Assembly (NCBI RefSeq): GCF_014803385.1
Contig: NZ_JACYFC010000004.1
Span: 372,001-436,000, forward strand
Direction: 5' to 3'
DNA from: Marinomonas colpomeniae
GTDB lineage: Bacteria; Pseudomonadota; Gammaproteobacteria; Pseudomonadales; Marinomonadaceae
Length of the DNA: 64,000 bases
The position numbers and the translations under genes were made by a program. Below the pieces are notes generated by a model, which did no database searches, was not told the origin of the DNA, and saw only the letters and a list, made by a program, of their open reading frames with translations. This document shows positions 8,765-18,489 of this stretch, piece after piece (within the stretch, counting starts at the first letter, position 1; every line of letters begins with the position of its first letter).

Positions 8765-10408
8765 TTAAGCCTTTAAGACACTATCAACTAATATTTTCGC
8801 TTCTTTTTCCAACTCAGCAAGATGCTCTTCAGAAACAAAGCTTTCCAAGTAAATTTTATACACATTTTCTGTGCCAGATGGCCTAGCCGCAAACCACCCA
8901 TTCTTGGTGGATACTTTTAAACCACCAATAGCTGCACCGTTACCTGGTGCATGCGTCAATACACTTTCAATAGTTTCACCAGCTAATTCTGTTTGCGTTA
9001 CATCTTTTGTATCAAGCGCTCCGAGAATATTTTTTTGTGCAGGTGTTGCAACGACATCTATGCGCTTATAAAAAGGTTGTCCGTATTTTTCTACTTGCTC
9101 TAAATAAAGAGTTTGTGGATCTTTACCTGTGACAGCCAATATTTCAGCGGCAAGTAAAGCCAAAATAAAACCATCTTTGTCTGTTGTCCAAACCGTCCCA
9201 TCTTTACGTAAAAAAGATGCCCCTGCACTCTCCTCACCACCAAATGCCATTGAGCCTTCAAACATACTTTCTACATACCATTTGAAACCTACTGGCACTT
9301 CACAAAGTGTTCTATCAAGGCCTTTTACAACTCGATCAATCATTCCACTTGATACTAGCGTTTTACCAAATTGAACATCGTTAGGCCAAGCTTCTCGGTG
9401 CTGAGACAAATACTCAATCGCAACCCCTAAATAGGCATTTGGATTCATCAAACCAGATCCCGCACAAACAATACCGTGACGGTCGTAGTCTGGATCGTTA
9501 CCGACAGCAATATCAAAATCATCTTTCAGTTTTAATAAACCACTCATTGAATAAGGTGATGAGCAATCCATTCTGATACGCCCATCTTTATCAACGGGTA
9601 CAAAACGGAAGGTAGGATCAACCTCTGGATTCACTAGCGTTATGTCTAAGCCGTATTTTTTCGCAATAGGTTCCCAGTAATGTATACCTGAACCGCCCAT
9701 TGGATCGACACCAATACGAACTTTTGCTTTAGCAATAGATGTCATGTCTATGATATTTTCTAGATCATCAACATAGTGATTAATGTAATCAAAAGGTTCA
9801 ATCAATCCACTTTTTTCAACTTCTTCTGGTGTAAATCTCTTAACACCCTCAAGTTTTTTTCCTAATAGCTCATTCGCCCGATTAGCAATCCGATCTGTAA
9901 TATCCTTATCTGCTGGACCACCTTTTATAGAGTTGTATTTGATACCTCCATCTTCTGGAGGGTTATGAGAAGGCGTAATAACAACACCATCACTAAGGTC
10001 GCTTTGAATTTTATTGTGTGTTAACACCGCATGAGAAATAACGGGGGTGGGTGTAAATCCGCCGTTTAATTGTATTCGAACTCGAACATTGTTTGCGGTG
10101 AGCACGCTCAATGCGGTTTTAAATGCCGCCTCAGACAATGCGTGAGTATCTTTACCAAGATAAAGAGGTCCCGTTATTTTTTGAGCTTGTCGATACTCTG
10201 CAATGGCTTGAGTAATCGCTAAGATATGGTCTTCATTAAAACTGACTAATAATGCACTACCACGATGACCTGATGTACCAAAGCTTACTTGTTCTTCTGG
10301 ATGCGTTTCAATACGCGGCTTTTTTAGGTAATAAGCCGTCATGAGTTCGGGAATATTCACGAGAGAATCGTGAGGAGCCAGTTGTCCAGCTAAAGGATGA
10401 ATTGCCAT
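8765..10408 (-). CDS. pgm: Phosphoglucomutase, alpha-D-glucose-specific
   Basis: 547 residues, the typical length for bacterial Pgm, which interconverts glucose 1- and 6-phosphate and so feeds sugar nucleotides for envelope polysaccharides. The active-site phosphoserine is Ser147 in [12 protein letters not shown]. The metal loop NDPDYDRHG is at about 304-312, the sugar-binding [10 protein letters not shown] follows, and the phosphate-binding [10 protein letters not shown] is near the C-terminus. All four domains appear intact. The ATG at 10408 begins a single gene, ending at the shared terminator with nptA. The 120-base gap to murI probably carries its own promoter. Confidence 0.96.
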   Translation of the reverse strand: MAIHPLAGQLAPHDSLVNIPELMTAYYLKKPRIETHPEEQVSFGTSGHRGSALLVSFNEDHILAITQAIAEYRQAQKITGPLYLGKDTHALSEAAFKTALSVLTANNVRVRIQLNGGFTPTPVISHAVLTHNKIQSDLSDGVVITPSHNPPEDGGIKYNSIKGGPADKDITDRIANRANELLGKKLEGVKRFTPEEVEKSGLIEPFDYINHYVDDLENIIDMTSIAKAKVRIGVDPMGGSGIHYWEPIAKKYGLDITLVNPEVDPTFRFVPVDKDGRIRMDCSSPYSMSGLLKLKDDFDIAVGNDPDYDRHGIVCAGSGLMNPNAYLGVAIEYLSQHREAWPNDVQFGKTLVSSGMIDRVVKGLDRTLCEVPVGFKWYVESMFEGSMAFGGEESAGASFLRKDGTVWTTDKDGFILALLAAEILAVTGKDPQTLYLEQVEKYGQPFYKRIDVVATPAQKNILGALDTKDVTQTELAGETIESVLTHAPGNGAAIGGLKVSTKNGWFAARPSGTENVYKIYLESFVSEEHLAELEKEAKILVDSVLKA

Positions 10409-10528
10409 ATTTAACGCCTTATAAAGTCTTTAAAACCGATCTAATTAGTCTCCCTTAAATCCATAAGTCTTTCAACGGTTTAACCGAGCAATAATAGAGT
10501 CTGTTGTTGCAGTGATCTTTAGGGAGAC

Positions 10529-11332
10529 CTAAATCTTAACCACTCGTTGAGTAGTAATGGCTTCAGGTTTTGATACCCAAAACATCAGCCTTTTCATATT
10601 ATTCGTTCCAAACGAGCTGCATAGCTCAATTTCACCTATTGGCTTAGACTTCATGAGCGCGCTCACGCTATCGGAATGGTTATCTAATAACCGACGTATA
10701 AGCTGAGCGGTAACGCCTTCACTTGGTTCAATAATCTCGCATTCATCACCTAACACCCTTTCAAACAAGTGCTTCACTAAAGGGTAATGGGTACAAGCTA
10801 ACACTAAGGTATCTATCTTTTTTTCTAGTATTTCTTTACTGAGCTGATGAATGGTATCTTCTATCTTTTCTTGTGTTTCAGGCAAAGCGTCAATATCAAA
10901 AGCCAATGTGCCACTCGACATAATAGCCACTTGGCTATCTGCTTTCCAAAGATGAATTAATTGATTTAAACGCGCGCTTTTGGCCGTAACTGGAGTAGCA
11001 AGTACGGCCACTTTACGCTGTTTACTTATTCGAAAAGCAGGTTTCACCGCAGGCTCAACGCCAATGACAGGTAACGCTGTACTGGCTCTAAGCACATCTA
11101 TCGCGGCAACAGTTGCTGTATTACAAGCCACGACAATGGCGGATACTTTTTCTGATTCAAAAAACTGACCAATTTTTACCAGCCTATCCTGTAACTGGGT
11201 AATGCTTTTATCACCATACGGTGCATAAGCCTCATCTGCTAAATACAACAAGTCGAGATAAGGTTGTTTATTATGTATAGCATTGAGGATAGTTAAGCCG
11301 CCAGCACCAGAATCAATGATACCAATTTTCAA
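10529..11332 (-). CDS. murI: Glutamate racemase
   Basis: 267 residues. The N-terminal [10 protein letters not shown] (7-16) and the two catalytic cysteines, Cys70 in [10 protein letters not shown] and Cys179 in LACTHYPLV, identify MurI, a cofactor-independent cytosolic enzyme making D-glutamate for peptidoglycan. The start codon directly abuts the murB stop (11333), so the pair is cotranscribed and probably translationally coupled. The two consecutive cell-wall enzymes make functional sense together, although the usual neighbour of murB in Pseudomonas is rne. Confidence 0.95.
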   Translation of the reverse strand: MKIGIIDSGAGGLTILNAIHNKQPYLDLLYLADEAYAPYGDKSITQLQDRLVKIGQFFESEKVSAIVVACNTATVAAIDVLRASTALPVIGVEPAVKPAFRISKQRKVAVLATPVTAKSARLNQLIHLWKADSQVAIMSSGTLAFDIDALPETQEKIEDTIHQLSKEILEKKIDTLVLACTHYPLVKHLFERVLGDECEIIEPSEGVTAQLIRRLLDNHSDSVSALMKSKPIGEIELCSSFGTNNMKRLMFWVSKPEAITTQRVVKI

Positions 11333-12403
11333 TTAGACGATCTCACGAGTACAAGGTAATTGAACAGGTTCTCTTTCAAGTTTTACACCATAACGGTCAA
11401 ACACTGTACTTTTGATTTTCACTTCAAGCTCTAATAACGCTTTAGCCGTTCTTTCCGTATAATTCACCAAAACAAGCGCTTGCTTATCATATACGCCAAC
11501 GCCCAAATATTTTTGCCCTTTCCAACCTGCTTGATCGATTAACCAACCAGCCGCAAGCTTATATTCACCATTAAATGGAAAAGACACTAATTGAGGAAAA
11601 GACGTTTTCAATTCATCGTGTTGCGCAACACTGATAATTGGGTTTTTGAAAAAACTGCCAGCATTAGCCAGCTTATCTGGTGAAGGTAGTTTTTCACTTC
11701 GTACTTGGCAGACGGCATTAAACACACTAAGAAGATCAGCTTCGCCATGGATTTGATTTATTAAACCGCCATAACTGAGCAAGAGTTCTGCTTGTTTTTT
11801 AAGTAAGATTTCTACCGACGTAATAATATATCTGTCTTTCCACTTACCTTTAAAATGACTGTCCCTATACGCAAAACCACAATCGTTTGCGTTAATCCAA
11901 TACACATCTCCAGTCTCTCTATCAACGACTTGAACCCTAGTCACAACATCTTTAACTTCAACGCCGTATGCACCAATGTTTTGTACTGGTGCAGCACCCA
12001 CTGTACCAGGAATAAGCGCAAGGTTTTCAATACCAAACCAGCCCTGCTGTACCGTATGTTCAACAGTCTGATGCCAATTTTCACCAGCTGCTACAGTAAG
12101 GCTAACAAAATTCCCTGAATGCTCCCTAGCTTGTATTCCAGTCAATCTATTTATAATGACTAATCCTGGAATGTCAGCAGAAATAAGTAAGTTACTGCCA
12201 CCACCGATAACAGTGATATGCTTTTCAAAATGCTTAGCCCAAGCCAATAATACCTTTAAGGAATCTAAACTATCCGCAATAGCGAAATACTCTGCACAAT
12301 AGGAAAAACGGAAGGTATTAAACGTCTCTAGAGACACATTTTTTTGAATGTTTTCTTCAATGTTCTGGGCAAATGAGTTTTCAGTATTAAATAGCATGGT
12401 CAT
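11333..12403 (-). CDS. murB: UDP-N-acetylenolpyruvoylglucosamine reductase
   Basis: 356 residues, a type I MurB. It catalyses the NADPH-dependent reduction giving UDP-MurNAc, with FAD. FAD-binding residues are in VIGGGSNLLI (65-74) and IPGTVGAAPVQNIGAYG (131-147). The proton-donating serine is Ser250 in NAGSFFKNP, and the C-terminal LEREPVQ carries the conserved glutamate. The start could be the ATG at 12403 or the third codon ATG at 12397. It ends immediately before murI and begins 43 bases after the LMW phosphatase gene. Confidence 0.96.
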   Translation of the reverse strand: MTMLFNTENSFAQNIEENIQKNVSLETFNTFRFSYCAEYFAIADSLDSLKVLLAWAKHFEKHITVIGGGSNLLISADIPGLVIINRLTGIQAREHSGNFVSLTVAAGENWHQTVEHTVQQGWFGIENLALIPGTVGAAPVQNIGAYGVEVKDVVTRVQVVDRETGDVYWINANDCGFAYRDSHFKGKWKDRYIITSVEILLKKQAELLLSYGGLINQIHGEADLLSVFNAVCQVRSEKLPSPDKLANAGSFFKNPIISVAQHDELKTSFPQLVSFPFNGEYKLAAGWLIDQAGWKGQKYLGVGVYDKQALVLVNYTERTAKALLELEVKIKSTVFDRYGVKLEREPVQLPCTREIV

Positions 12404-12446
12404 GAAAAGGCTAAATCTTCTTGTTGTAGTTTACATGAATGGACGA

Positions 12447-12917
12447 CTAGATTTGATGTTTAAGGTGACGTACAAACGCATTTGATATTTCGGTAAGATG
12501 TTCTCGCATTAGATCAAATCCTTCGTCACCACCATAATAAGGATCATCTACTTCGCCAAAGCTTACTTGTGAACTAAATTCACCAAACATGACAAGCTTT
12601 GCTCGACTTTGTTCAGGTTGTATTTTATGAAGATTTGCTAGATTTTCCTTATCCATTGCAAGAATCCAATCAAATTCATCAAAATCTGACAGCATAACCT
12701 GTCTGGCTTTTTGACCCGTGATGTTTACTCCATTCTTTCTAACGGCAGAAGTCGAACGCGGATCTGGAGACTTACCAAGATGGTACGCCGCTGTTCCAGC
12801 AGAATCTAACTCTAAAAACATGTTATTTTCAGATGCTATTTTTTCTAAAATACCTTGAGCTGCAGGTGATCGACAAATATTGCCTAAGCAGACTGTCAGT
12901 ACTTTAAAGGATTTCAT
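12447..12917 (-). CDS. Low-molecular-weight protein tyrosine phosphatase
   Basis: 156 residues. The CX5R active-site loop CLGNICRS starts at Cys10, with Arg16. The general acid aspartate lies in [13 protein letters not shown] near the C-terminus. Family members dephosphorylate tyrosine residues, often of capsule or envelope kinases (Wzb type) or unidentified substrates. In Pseudomonas an equivalent gene lies between kdsB and murB; here kdsB is missing from that slot. It overlaps the Trm112-like gene upstream by four bases (ATGA type). Confidence 0.9.
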   Translation of the reverse strand: MKSFKVLTVCLGNICRSPAAQGILEKIASENNMFLELDSAGTAAYHLGKSPDPRSTSAVRKNGVNITGQKARQVMLSDFDEFDWILAMDKENLANLHKIQPEQSRAKLVMFGEFSSQVSFGEVDDPYYGGDEGFDLMREHLTEISNAFVRHLKHQI

Positions 12918-13120
12918 TTTGTAGAACCTGACTCTAATCGTTCTTCTGCTGTCAATGTACGAGCTTCCGTCTCCAATAGCACTGGTATGCCATCACGAAC
13001 AGGGTAAGCCATACCGCCAACTTTACTAATCAACTCATTACCATCTTTACTTAGGGTTAACATTGATTTAGTAACAGGACAAACAAGGATATCTAATAGT
13101 GCTTTATTCATGGTAATCAT
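12914..13120 (-). CDS. ycaR: Trm112-like (YcaR) protein
   Basis: 68 residues. [16 protein letters not shown] at the N-terminus and [15 protein letters not shown] near the middle are the Trm112/YcaR signatures. Only the single Cys of VCPVTK is present, so no complete zinc site is visible, as is common in the YcaR branch. Eukaryotic Trm112 activates methyltransferases; the bacterial role is unsettled. It sits inside the lpxK operon, overlapping the end of lpxK by 17 bases and the phosphatase by 4, so expression is probably translationally coupled. Confidence 0.88.
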   Translation of the reverse strand: MITMNKALLDILVCPVTKSMLTLSKDGNELISKVGGMAYPVRDGIPVLLETEARTLTAEERLESGSTK

Positions 13121-14141
13121 CCACTTTAATAAGATTTAATTTTTCTAAAAAGGCTTGCTGAAATGTTTCCGGCAACACCATAGAAACAGGTAAGTACCAA
13201 ACATTTGTATTTGATAGATTAAGAGATTGGCATTTCACCGCGTCTTTTTCCGTCATAATAACCCCATCATTAGTGGGAATATCTGAAACGCTAAATGAAT
13301 GATGGTCTTTAAACCATTGATGGCTCGTATTTCTCTTCTCTAGACCTAATGTTTGCAATGTATCTATAAAACGTTTTGGGTTACCGATGCCAGCCATAAC
13401 ATGCCATTTTTTTTGTTCTGAAAATGCCTCACCACAACTTAATTGCCTAGTTCCATCTAACGATATTAATTGTGTAGAAACCAAAGGTGCCAAAACAATA
13501 GGCAAGTTAAGTGCTTCGAGTGTGTCTGTCATTTCATCTGAAATACTGACGATAAAATCGACATCATTGAGCCGCTCTACGGGTTCTCTTAATGGTCCAA
13601 CAGGTAATAATTGACCATTCCCCAAACCTCGTTTGGCATCCAACATTGCAATTTCAATATCTCTATCAAGCTGATAATGTTGCATACCATCATCGCTGAT
13701 AACGATATTAACGTCTGTTGTCGCAAGTAAATACTTAACTGCTGTGGCTCTTTTGGGGAAAACAACCAAAGGGCAATTTGTACGGCGAGCCAACATAACT
13801 GGCTCATCGCCAACCATACTGGCTAAACTATCTGCCTGAACACTCATTGGTTTATTAATATTAACACCATGCCCTCTTGAAACGATGCCAGGTCGATAAC
13901 CTTGCTCGATAAGCAACTGGCAAAGAGCAACCACCATGGGAGATTTTCCTGTGCCACCAACACTGATATTGCCGACAATAATCACAGGGACTGGAGCCTT
14001 AAAAGACGCATCGCTCTCTTCTAAAAAAAACGTTCTTTTAGATTCAACGACATGCCTAACCAGAGGTTGAATAGGACGAAGTATATTTGTCCAACCACAA
14101 TGCCCGTACCAAGAACGAGTAAAAAGTGATTCTATACTCAC
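13104..14141 (-). CDS. lpxK: Tetraacyldisaccharide 4'-kinase
   Basis: 345 residues. LpxK phosphorylates the 4' position of the lipid A disaccharide at the inner membrane. The Walker A is [17 protein letters not shown] (about 54-70), followed by PGIVSRGHG and the conserved [13 protein letters not shown] catalytic segment. The N-terminus is amphipathic, as expected for a membrane-associated P-loop kinase. The gene overlaps exbD by four bases and ycaR by 17. The partner msbA is absent and an ExbBD pair takes its place, as I recall from Pseudomonas. Confidence 0.95.
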   Translation of the reverse strand: MSIESLFTRSWYGHCGWTNILRPIQPLVRHVVESKRTFFLEESDASFKAPVPVIIVGNISVGGTGKSPMVVALCQLLIEQGYRPGIVSRGHGVNINKPMSVQADSLASMVGDEPVMLARRTNCPLVVFPKRATAVKYLLATTDVNIVISDDGMQHYQLDRDIEIAMLDAKRGLGNGQLLPVGPLREPVERLNDVDFIVSISDEMTDTLEALNLPIVLAPLVSTQLISLDGTRQLSCGEAFSEQKKWHVMAGIGNPKRFIDTLQTLGLEKRNTSHQWFKDHHSFSVSDIPTNDGVIMTEKDAVKCQSLNLSNTNVWYLPVSMVLPETFQQAFLEKLNLIKVDDYHE

Positions 14142-14560
14142 TGCGCTTGCTCTTTTTGTGCTGTATGCGCCAATTTTGTAATGCCTAATTTTGCAGCAGC
14201 ATCATACACTCGAAGTACCATGTCATAAGATGCTTTTGCATCAGCAGTAATAATCAGAGGTTTATTATTGTCGCCTTTAGTTACCTCTTTCAACCCTTGA
14301 ACAAGCGTACTAACTCTTTCATTAATAAGTGTCTGCCCATTAATCACATATTGACCATCCGCGGTAATAACCAGCTCTACATTTTTTGAACGGTCAGAGC
14401 TAGGCGCTTGGGATGTGGCTGTTGGTAAGTCTATAGTGAGCTCAGTGCTTTGATTAAACGTGGTGCTGACCATAAAGAAAATCAGCAACAAAAAAACAAC
14501 ATCAATTAACGGCGTTAAGTTAATTTGAACATCATCGATTTTTTGTCGGCGAAATCTCAC
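14138..14560 (-). CDS. exbD: ExbD/TolR family biopolymer transport protein
   Basis: 140 residues. A short cytoplasmic N-terminus leads to one membrane helix, about 16-36, containing LTPLIDVVFLLLIFFM with the essential aspartate at position 20. A periplasmic domain follows. ExbD works with ExbB to turn proton flow into mechanical work on a TonB-type partner in the outer envelope. It overlaps exbB by four bases and lpxK by four. No TonB gene is nearby, so its partner is unknown. Confidence 0.92.
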   Translation of the reverse strand: MRFRRQKIDDVQINLTPLIDVVFLLLIFFMVSTTFNQSTELTIDLPTATSQAPSSDRSKNVELVITADGQYVINGQTLINERVSTLVQGLKEVTKGDNNKPLIITADAKASYDMVLRVYDAAAKLGITKLAHTAQKEQAQ

Positions 14561-15183
14561 TTGGTTACTCCCGGTTTATCACGATCACTATGCAATGAAT
14601 CAACTAATTTAGTTGATTGTTGCTCCATAGTGACAACAAGCACGTCAATTCTACGACTAAAAAAACGATGAAAAATAAGAGCAGGAATAGCAACACCTAA
14701 CCCTGCTGCGGTTGTTAAAAGCGCTTCTGAAATGCCGCCAGCTAATAACGCAGTATTACCTGCTCCACTTTCCATTAATACGGAAAAGACTTTTATCATG
14801 CCAACAACAGTACCTAACAGTCCCAACAAAGGGGAAATAGCGGCGATGGTACCAAGGGTGTTCATAAAACGTTCTAATTCATGAATAACATGACTCGCCG
14901 CTTCCCTAACGCTTTCTTTCATTGCATTACGGCCATGCTTTGAATTTAATAATCCAGCTGCAAAAATAGAAGATAATCCTGCTTTAGATTGCATAGAACG
15001 AATGTAATCAATTGTCATTCGGTCATCACGTAATCGCGTCATCACTTCATTTAAAAGACCGTTCGGAGCCACGCCAGCTTTACGAAGTGTCCAAAATCGC
15101 TCAAGAATAATAGCAAGCGTTAAAATAGAGCACGCCATTAACGGCCACATAAAAAAACCACCAGTTTGAATAAAGGCTAACAC
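14557..15183 (-). CDS. exbB: ExbB/TolQ family MotA-like proton channel subunit
   Basis: 208 residues from the start I chose, a GTG at 15183 with GGAG seven bases upstream. It gives the N-terminus LAFIQTGGFFMWPLMACSIL, which matches family members. The open frame extends upstream to 15249 but that part overlaps the end of comEC and looks non-coding. Three membrane helices are visible. The conserved channel segment LGTIAAISPLLGLLGTVVGM and the third helix EALLTTAAGLGVAIPALI are typical of MotA/TolQ/ExbB. It is cotranscribed with exbD and lpxK. Confidence 0.9.
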   Translation of the reverse strand: MLAFIQTGGFFMWPLMACSILTLAIILERFWTLRKAGVAPNGLLNEVMTRLRDDRMTIDYIRSMQSKAGLSSIFAAGLLNSKHGRNAMKESVREAASHVIHELERFMNTLGTIAAISPLLGLLGTVVGMIKVFSVLMESGAGNTALLAGGISEALLTTAAGLGVAIPALIFHRFFSRRIDVLVVTMEQQSTKLVDSLHSDRDKPGVTK

Positions 15184-15197
15184 TTTGCTCTCCAATT

Positions 15198-17138
15198 TTA
15201 AGTATGTATGTAATTTAACACACTCTCTAACTTTTCTACACGTTTGCAAGTATCAGATTTAAAGAGAAAAAATGAATAAATGCAGGCGGAATGACGCAAT
15301 GAAATTCGTTTTTTTTGAAAATAGAACCCTAGAGACTCTCCTGATGAAATCACCAGCCAATCAACCTGTAAAGCATCTAACATTTTAACAACTTCATCAG
15401 GCGCTTTCCGTTTTAAAACAATCCATTTGACATTGTGCTTTAGCAGATTTTGAGAAGATAACTCTCTAATATTTTTTGGCGATAGCATGTAACCTTTATT
15501 AAACCTGCTAGCTAGATAACCACCAAACATCAGTTCTTCGATTTCATTACCAGCCCAGGCATCTGATAATAAAATATTGTTTCCATTTTTCAAAAACAGT
15601 TCATTTTCGCTATTTAGCAAAGAAAATTCCGGGTTATTTATATCAATTATCATAGAAGAAAATAGTACAAACCAAATACAAATTACGCTAATTAAACTGC
15701 GCTTAAGAGGACTTTGATATACCCAAAAGCCTACTAGGAAAATCATAACCATTCTTGGAATATTTGACGAAAAAGTCTCAAAAAACAATAAAGGTATAGT
15801 AAAAGCAACCCATTCAAGACCACCAATAAGGTGAATTAGTAAAGAGTCCAACAGAGCATAACTGTAGGTAGAACCTAAGGCCAATACTTCAAGACAAGAA
15901 ACAATGCCCCAAGGAAACCAGAGTAACGCGGCGAATGGAATGAGTAAGACATTCATTAAAATAGAACCACTCGAAATAGCCTCTTGCCAACCGAGAATCA
16001 TCACCATAGAAGCAGTAGTTAGCATCACTTGTAGTATAAATAAACGGGATAATTTCGTTGCTGTCTGACAAAAACCAATTAATAAATACACCATACTAAA
16101 GGACAACCACAAACCTGGGCTTAATATAGACCTAGGCTCTATAAGCAAAACCAGCCATAAAGCCAAGGTAACAATACTATAAGCCGAAAACTTTAGAGCC
16201 AACATCCGAGAACATAAATATAGGCTTAACATAATTGAAGCCCTTACCACAGGCTCTCCCCACTCTGTTAAGTAAGCATAACCAAATAAAAGAGGAATAA
16301 TAATTATCGCATCACAATGCCAACGTGTAATGCCTGATAACAACACTCTAGCCGGACAGGTTTGCCATACTAATCGACTGATTAAACGCCCAATAACAAA
16401 CATAAAGCCCGTGTGTAGACCTGAAACCACAAATAAATGCGCTAGTCCTAGTGTACGAACTATCCAAGTGTCTCGCTCGCCCCATAGATTATCCTGACCT
16501 AGTAATAACGCCTTTGAAAAACGCCACGATGAAAAGCTAGAAAATGCTTGATCTAACTTAATAAAAAAACGCTCCCTTATAGACAACTTTAATGGAGTGG
16601 CTATATTAAATTTAACGCTAGAAAATTGAAGGTTCAGCTGAGCAGACTGCCGTTTAATATAAAGATTACGCTGCCACCATGGGCCATTTTTATCGGGCAA
16701 TGTAATGCGGTCGATGACACCATGCAAAAAAACATTTGCAGATTCATTATTATATTCATACAAATGAGCGTTAGTACGAGTAAGGGAAAAATTATTAAGT
16801 GTGTGGAGGTCACCATCTTGAGAGAAGTAAACAATACTAAGATTATCCCCTTCTGGCACTGAATGAGCGTCTATAAGACTCACATCTTTGATGATTAGCT
16901 CTTTATCAAAAAAATTAACGAGCACTTTTTGTCCGATATTTAATGCTAAAGGCCTTTCATTTGAAAACTCACTAAATATGACGATAATTAAGGACAGTAA
17001 AGTCAAACATATGACTATTAAACTCTTTCTGTAGATTAAGTAGAGACACATCAAAATGATATGCGTAGAATACACCCACAAATAATCACTCGGCACCAAA
17101 ATGGCGCCCATCAAAATGGACAAACTACTTAGTAACAT
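15198..17138 (-). CDS. comEC: ComEC/Rec2 family DNA-uptake channel with reduced C-terminal domain
   Basis: 646 residues against roughly 740-800 for ComEC proteins with a full C-terminal domain. An N-terminal region with two membrane helices and a DUF4131-like soluble part (about 1-190) is followed by the Competence domain with many helices, including the signature HLFVVSGLHTGFMFVIGRL (about 233-251). The last 130 residues, where a metallo-beta-lactamase nuclease domain usually sits, contain no HxHxDH and no DVGQGD-like start. It should form the inner-membrane DNA channel but may lack the nuclease. No other competence gene is close by. It ends 14 bases before the exbB start. Confidence 0.87.
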   Translation of the reverse strand: MLLSSLSILMGAILVPSDYLWVYSTHIILMCLYLIYRKSLIVICLTLLSLIIVIFSEFSNERPLALNIGQKVLVNFFDKELIIKDVSLIDAHSVPEGDNLSIVYFSQDGDLHTLNNFSLTRTNAHLYEYNNESANVFLHGVIDRITLPDKNGPWWQRNLYIKRQSAQLNLQFSSVKFNIATPLKLSIRERFFIKLDQAFSSFSSWRFSKALLLGQDNLWGERDTWIVRTLGLAHLFVVSGLHTGFMFVIGRLISRLVWQTCPARVLLSGITRWHCDAIIIIPLLFGYAYLTEWGEPVVRASIMLSLYLCSRMLALKFSAYSIVTLALWLVLLIEPRSILSPGLWLSFSMVYLLIGFCQTATKLSRLFILQVMLTTASMVMILGWQEAISSGSILMNVLLIPFAALLWFPWGIVSCLEVLALGSTYSYALLDSLLIHLIGGLEWVAFTIPLLFFETFSSNIPRMVMIFLVGFWVYQSPLKRSLISVICIWFVLFSSMIIDINNPEFSLLNSENELFLKNGNNILLSDAWAGNEIEELMFGGYLASRFNKGYMLSPKNIRELSSQNLLKHNVKWIVLKRKAPDEVVKMLDALQVDWLVISSGESLGFYFQKKRISLRHSACIYSFFLFKSDTCKRVEKLESVLNYIHT

Positions 17139-17182
17139 AAGACCTCCATGTCTTAAATTGCTAAACTATTTTCTACCTGATT

Positions 17183-17701
17183 ATGCCGAAAAGCCATTTA
17201 AGAAAATTCATACCCAACCCTGAGAAGCTTAAGAAAAGTAAAGCGTTAGGACTCTTAGGGTCTCAAATTTATGAAGCCAACTTATGGCATTTAAATCGAA
17301 AATCAGTCGCTCGTGCATTCTTTAATGGTTTATTTTGGGCTTTCATCCCAATGCCCTTTCAAATGCTCGCATCGGCTTTACTTGCCATTCCACTACGGGC
17401 AAACATTCCTTTATCTATAGCACTAGTATGGATAACTAATCCACTAACAATGCCATTTGTCTTTTACTTCAACTACAAAGTAGGCATTTTAATACTAGGC
17501 TCGAATGATACAAAGCACTTCAAACTTTCCGTTGAATGGATATGGGATAAAATGGAGCATATTTGGCTCCCCCTTTATGTCGGTTCAATTGCATCTGGAT
17601 TGGTAATAGGCGCCATTGGCTATGCCATTATTATTGTTTCTTGGCGCTTTCACGTCATTAAGCGTTGGAAAGAGCGCAAGTTACGTAACAAAAACAACTA
17701 A
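17183..17701 (+). CDS. DUF2062 family membrane protein
   Basis: 172 residues, divergent from comEC. NPEKLKKSKALGLLG and the segment SVARAFFNGLFWAFIPMPFQ, followed by membrane helices (about 55-85, 85-100, 130-155), match the DUF2062 family. Function is unknown; homologues sit next to comEC in Pseudomonas, as I remember it. The ATG at 17183 has no strong Shine-Dalgarno. It ends at a strong terminator shared with lolD. Confidence 0.85.
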   Translation: MPKSHLRKFIPNPEKLKKSKALGLLGSQIYEANLWHLNRKSVARAFFNGLFWAFIPMPFQMLASALLAIPLRANIPLSIALVWITNPLTMPFVFYFNYKVGILILGSNDTKHFKLSVEWIWDKMEHIWLPLYVGSIASGLVIGAIGYAIIIVSWRFHVIKRWKERKLRNKNN

Positions 17702-17706
17702 TAAAT

Positions 17707-17750
17707 AACGTAAAAAGCCAAGGCAAAAAATTGCCTTGGCTTTTTACGTT
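17707..17750. terminator. Bidirectional terminator, perfect 20-bp inverted repeat
   Basis: Arms at 17707-17726 and 17731-17750 are exact reverse complements with a four-base AAAA loop. The GC core (GCCAAGGC) is flanked by A and T runs, so it works for both DUF2062 and the convergent lolD. Confidence 0.95.
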
Positions 17751-17787
17751 ATTACACAGACTTACTTAAAATATCTTCCGCTCTATC

Positions 17788-18489
17788 CTATGAAACATCA
17801 GATTCTTTTAACATTTGTAAATCACCCTGCGATAGTCGATAGGCAGAGTCCATCCAGCTAAGCATTTTTTCGTCATGAGTCACGACAAGAAATGCCATAT
17901 TATAGGTAGTTTTGAGTTCATTGATTAGGTTTTGAATGTCCAAAGACGTCGCCTCATCTAGATTACCTGTAGGCTCATCCATCAATACACAAGCAGGCCG
18001 ATTCGCCAACGCTCGTGCAATTGCGACACGCTGCCTTTCGCCACCCGATAGTTGTGATGGTTTATGATTCAAACGGTCTTTTAACCCAACTTGAGCCAAC
18101 AGCTCTTCACCACGTAATTTAGCTTCTTTTTTATTAACACCAGCAATCCACATTGGCATCAAGACATTTTCTAACGCTGTGAACTCTGGTAATAAGTGAT
18201 GAAACTGATAAACAAAGCCCATTTCTTTATTACGCATTTTAGAGCGTTTTGCATCTTTCATACTAGACCAGGACACTTGTGACAACTTCACATCACCAGA
18301 CGTTGCCAAATCCAACCCAGCTAACAAATTTAATAAAGTGGTTTTTCCTGAACCAGAGGCACCAACAATGGCACAGGCTTTTCCTTTGTATAAAGCCAGA
18401 TCAATAGATTTAAAAACATCAACAATCTGCTTACCATCTTGATATTGCTTAGAAAGCGATTGGCACTCTAGTACTATGTCACTATTCAT
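17788..18489 (-). CDS. lolD: Lipoprotein-releasing system ATP-binding protein
   Basis: 233 residues. Walker A GASGSGKT is at 43-50, the ABC signature [15 protein letters not shown] is in the middle, Walker B reads [11 protein letters not shown], and the LolD-type [12 protein letters not shown] is present. LolD powers extraction of outer-membrane lipoproteins from the inner membrane. It overlaps the permease gene by 8 bases, which fits one transcript. Related MacB-type ATPases share motifs, but the neighbour and the QFHHLLPEF segment favour LolD. Confidence 0.95.
   Translation of the reverse strand: MNSDIVLECQSLSKQYQDGKQIVDVFKSIDLALYKGKACAIVGASGSGKTTLLNLLAGLDLATSGDVKLSQVSWSSMKDAKRSKMRNKEMGFVYQFHHLLPEFTALENVLMPMWIAGVNKKEAKLRGEELLAQVGLKDRLNHKPSQLSGGERQRVAIARALANRPACVLMDEPTGNLDEATSLDIQNLINELKTTYNMAFLVVTHDEKMLSWMDSAYRLSQGDLQMLKESDVS

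Noticed and set aside
10448..10531. Distant inverted repeat GTCTCCCT ... AGGGAGAC between pgm and murI
   Set aside because: Arms are short and more than 60 bases apart; chance is likely.
15184..15249. Upstream extension of exbB
   Set aside because: It overlaps the end of comEC and is unlike ExbB N-termini; a GTG with a good Shine-Dalgarno at 15183 fits better.
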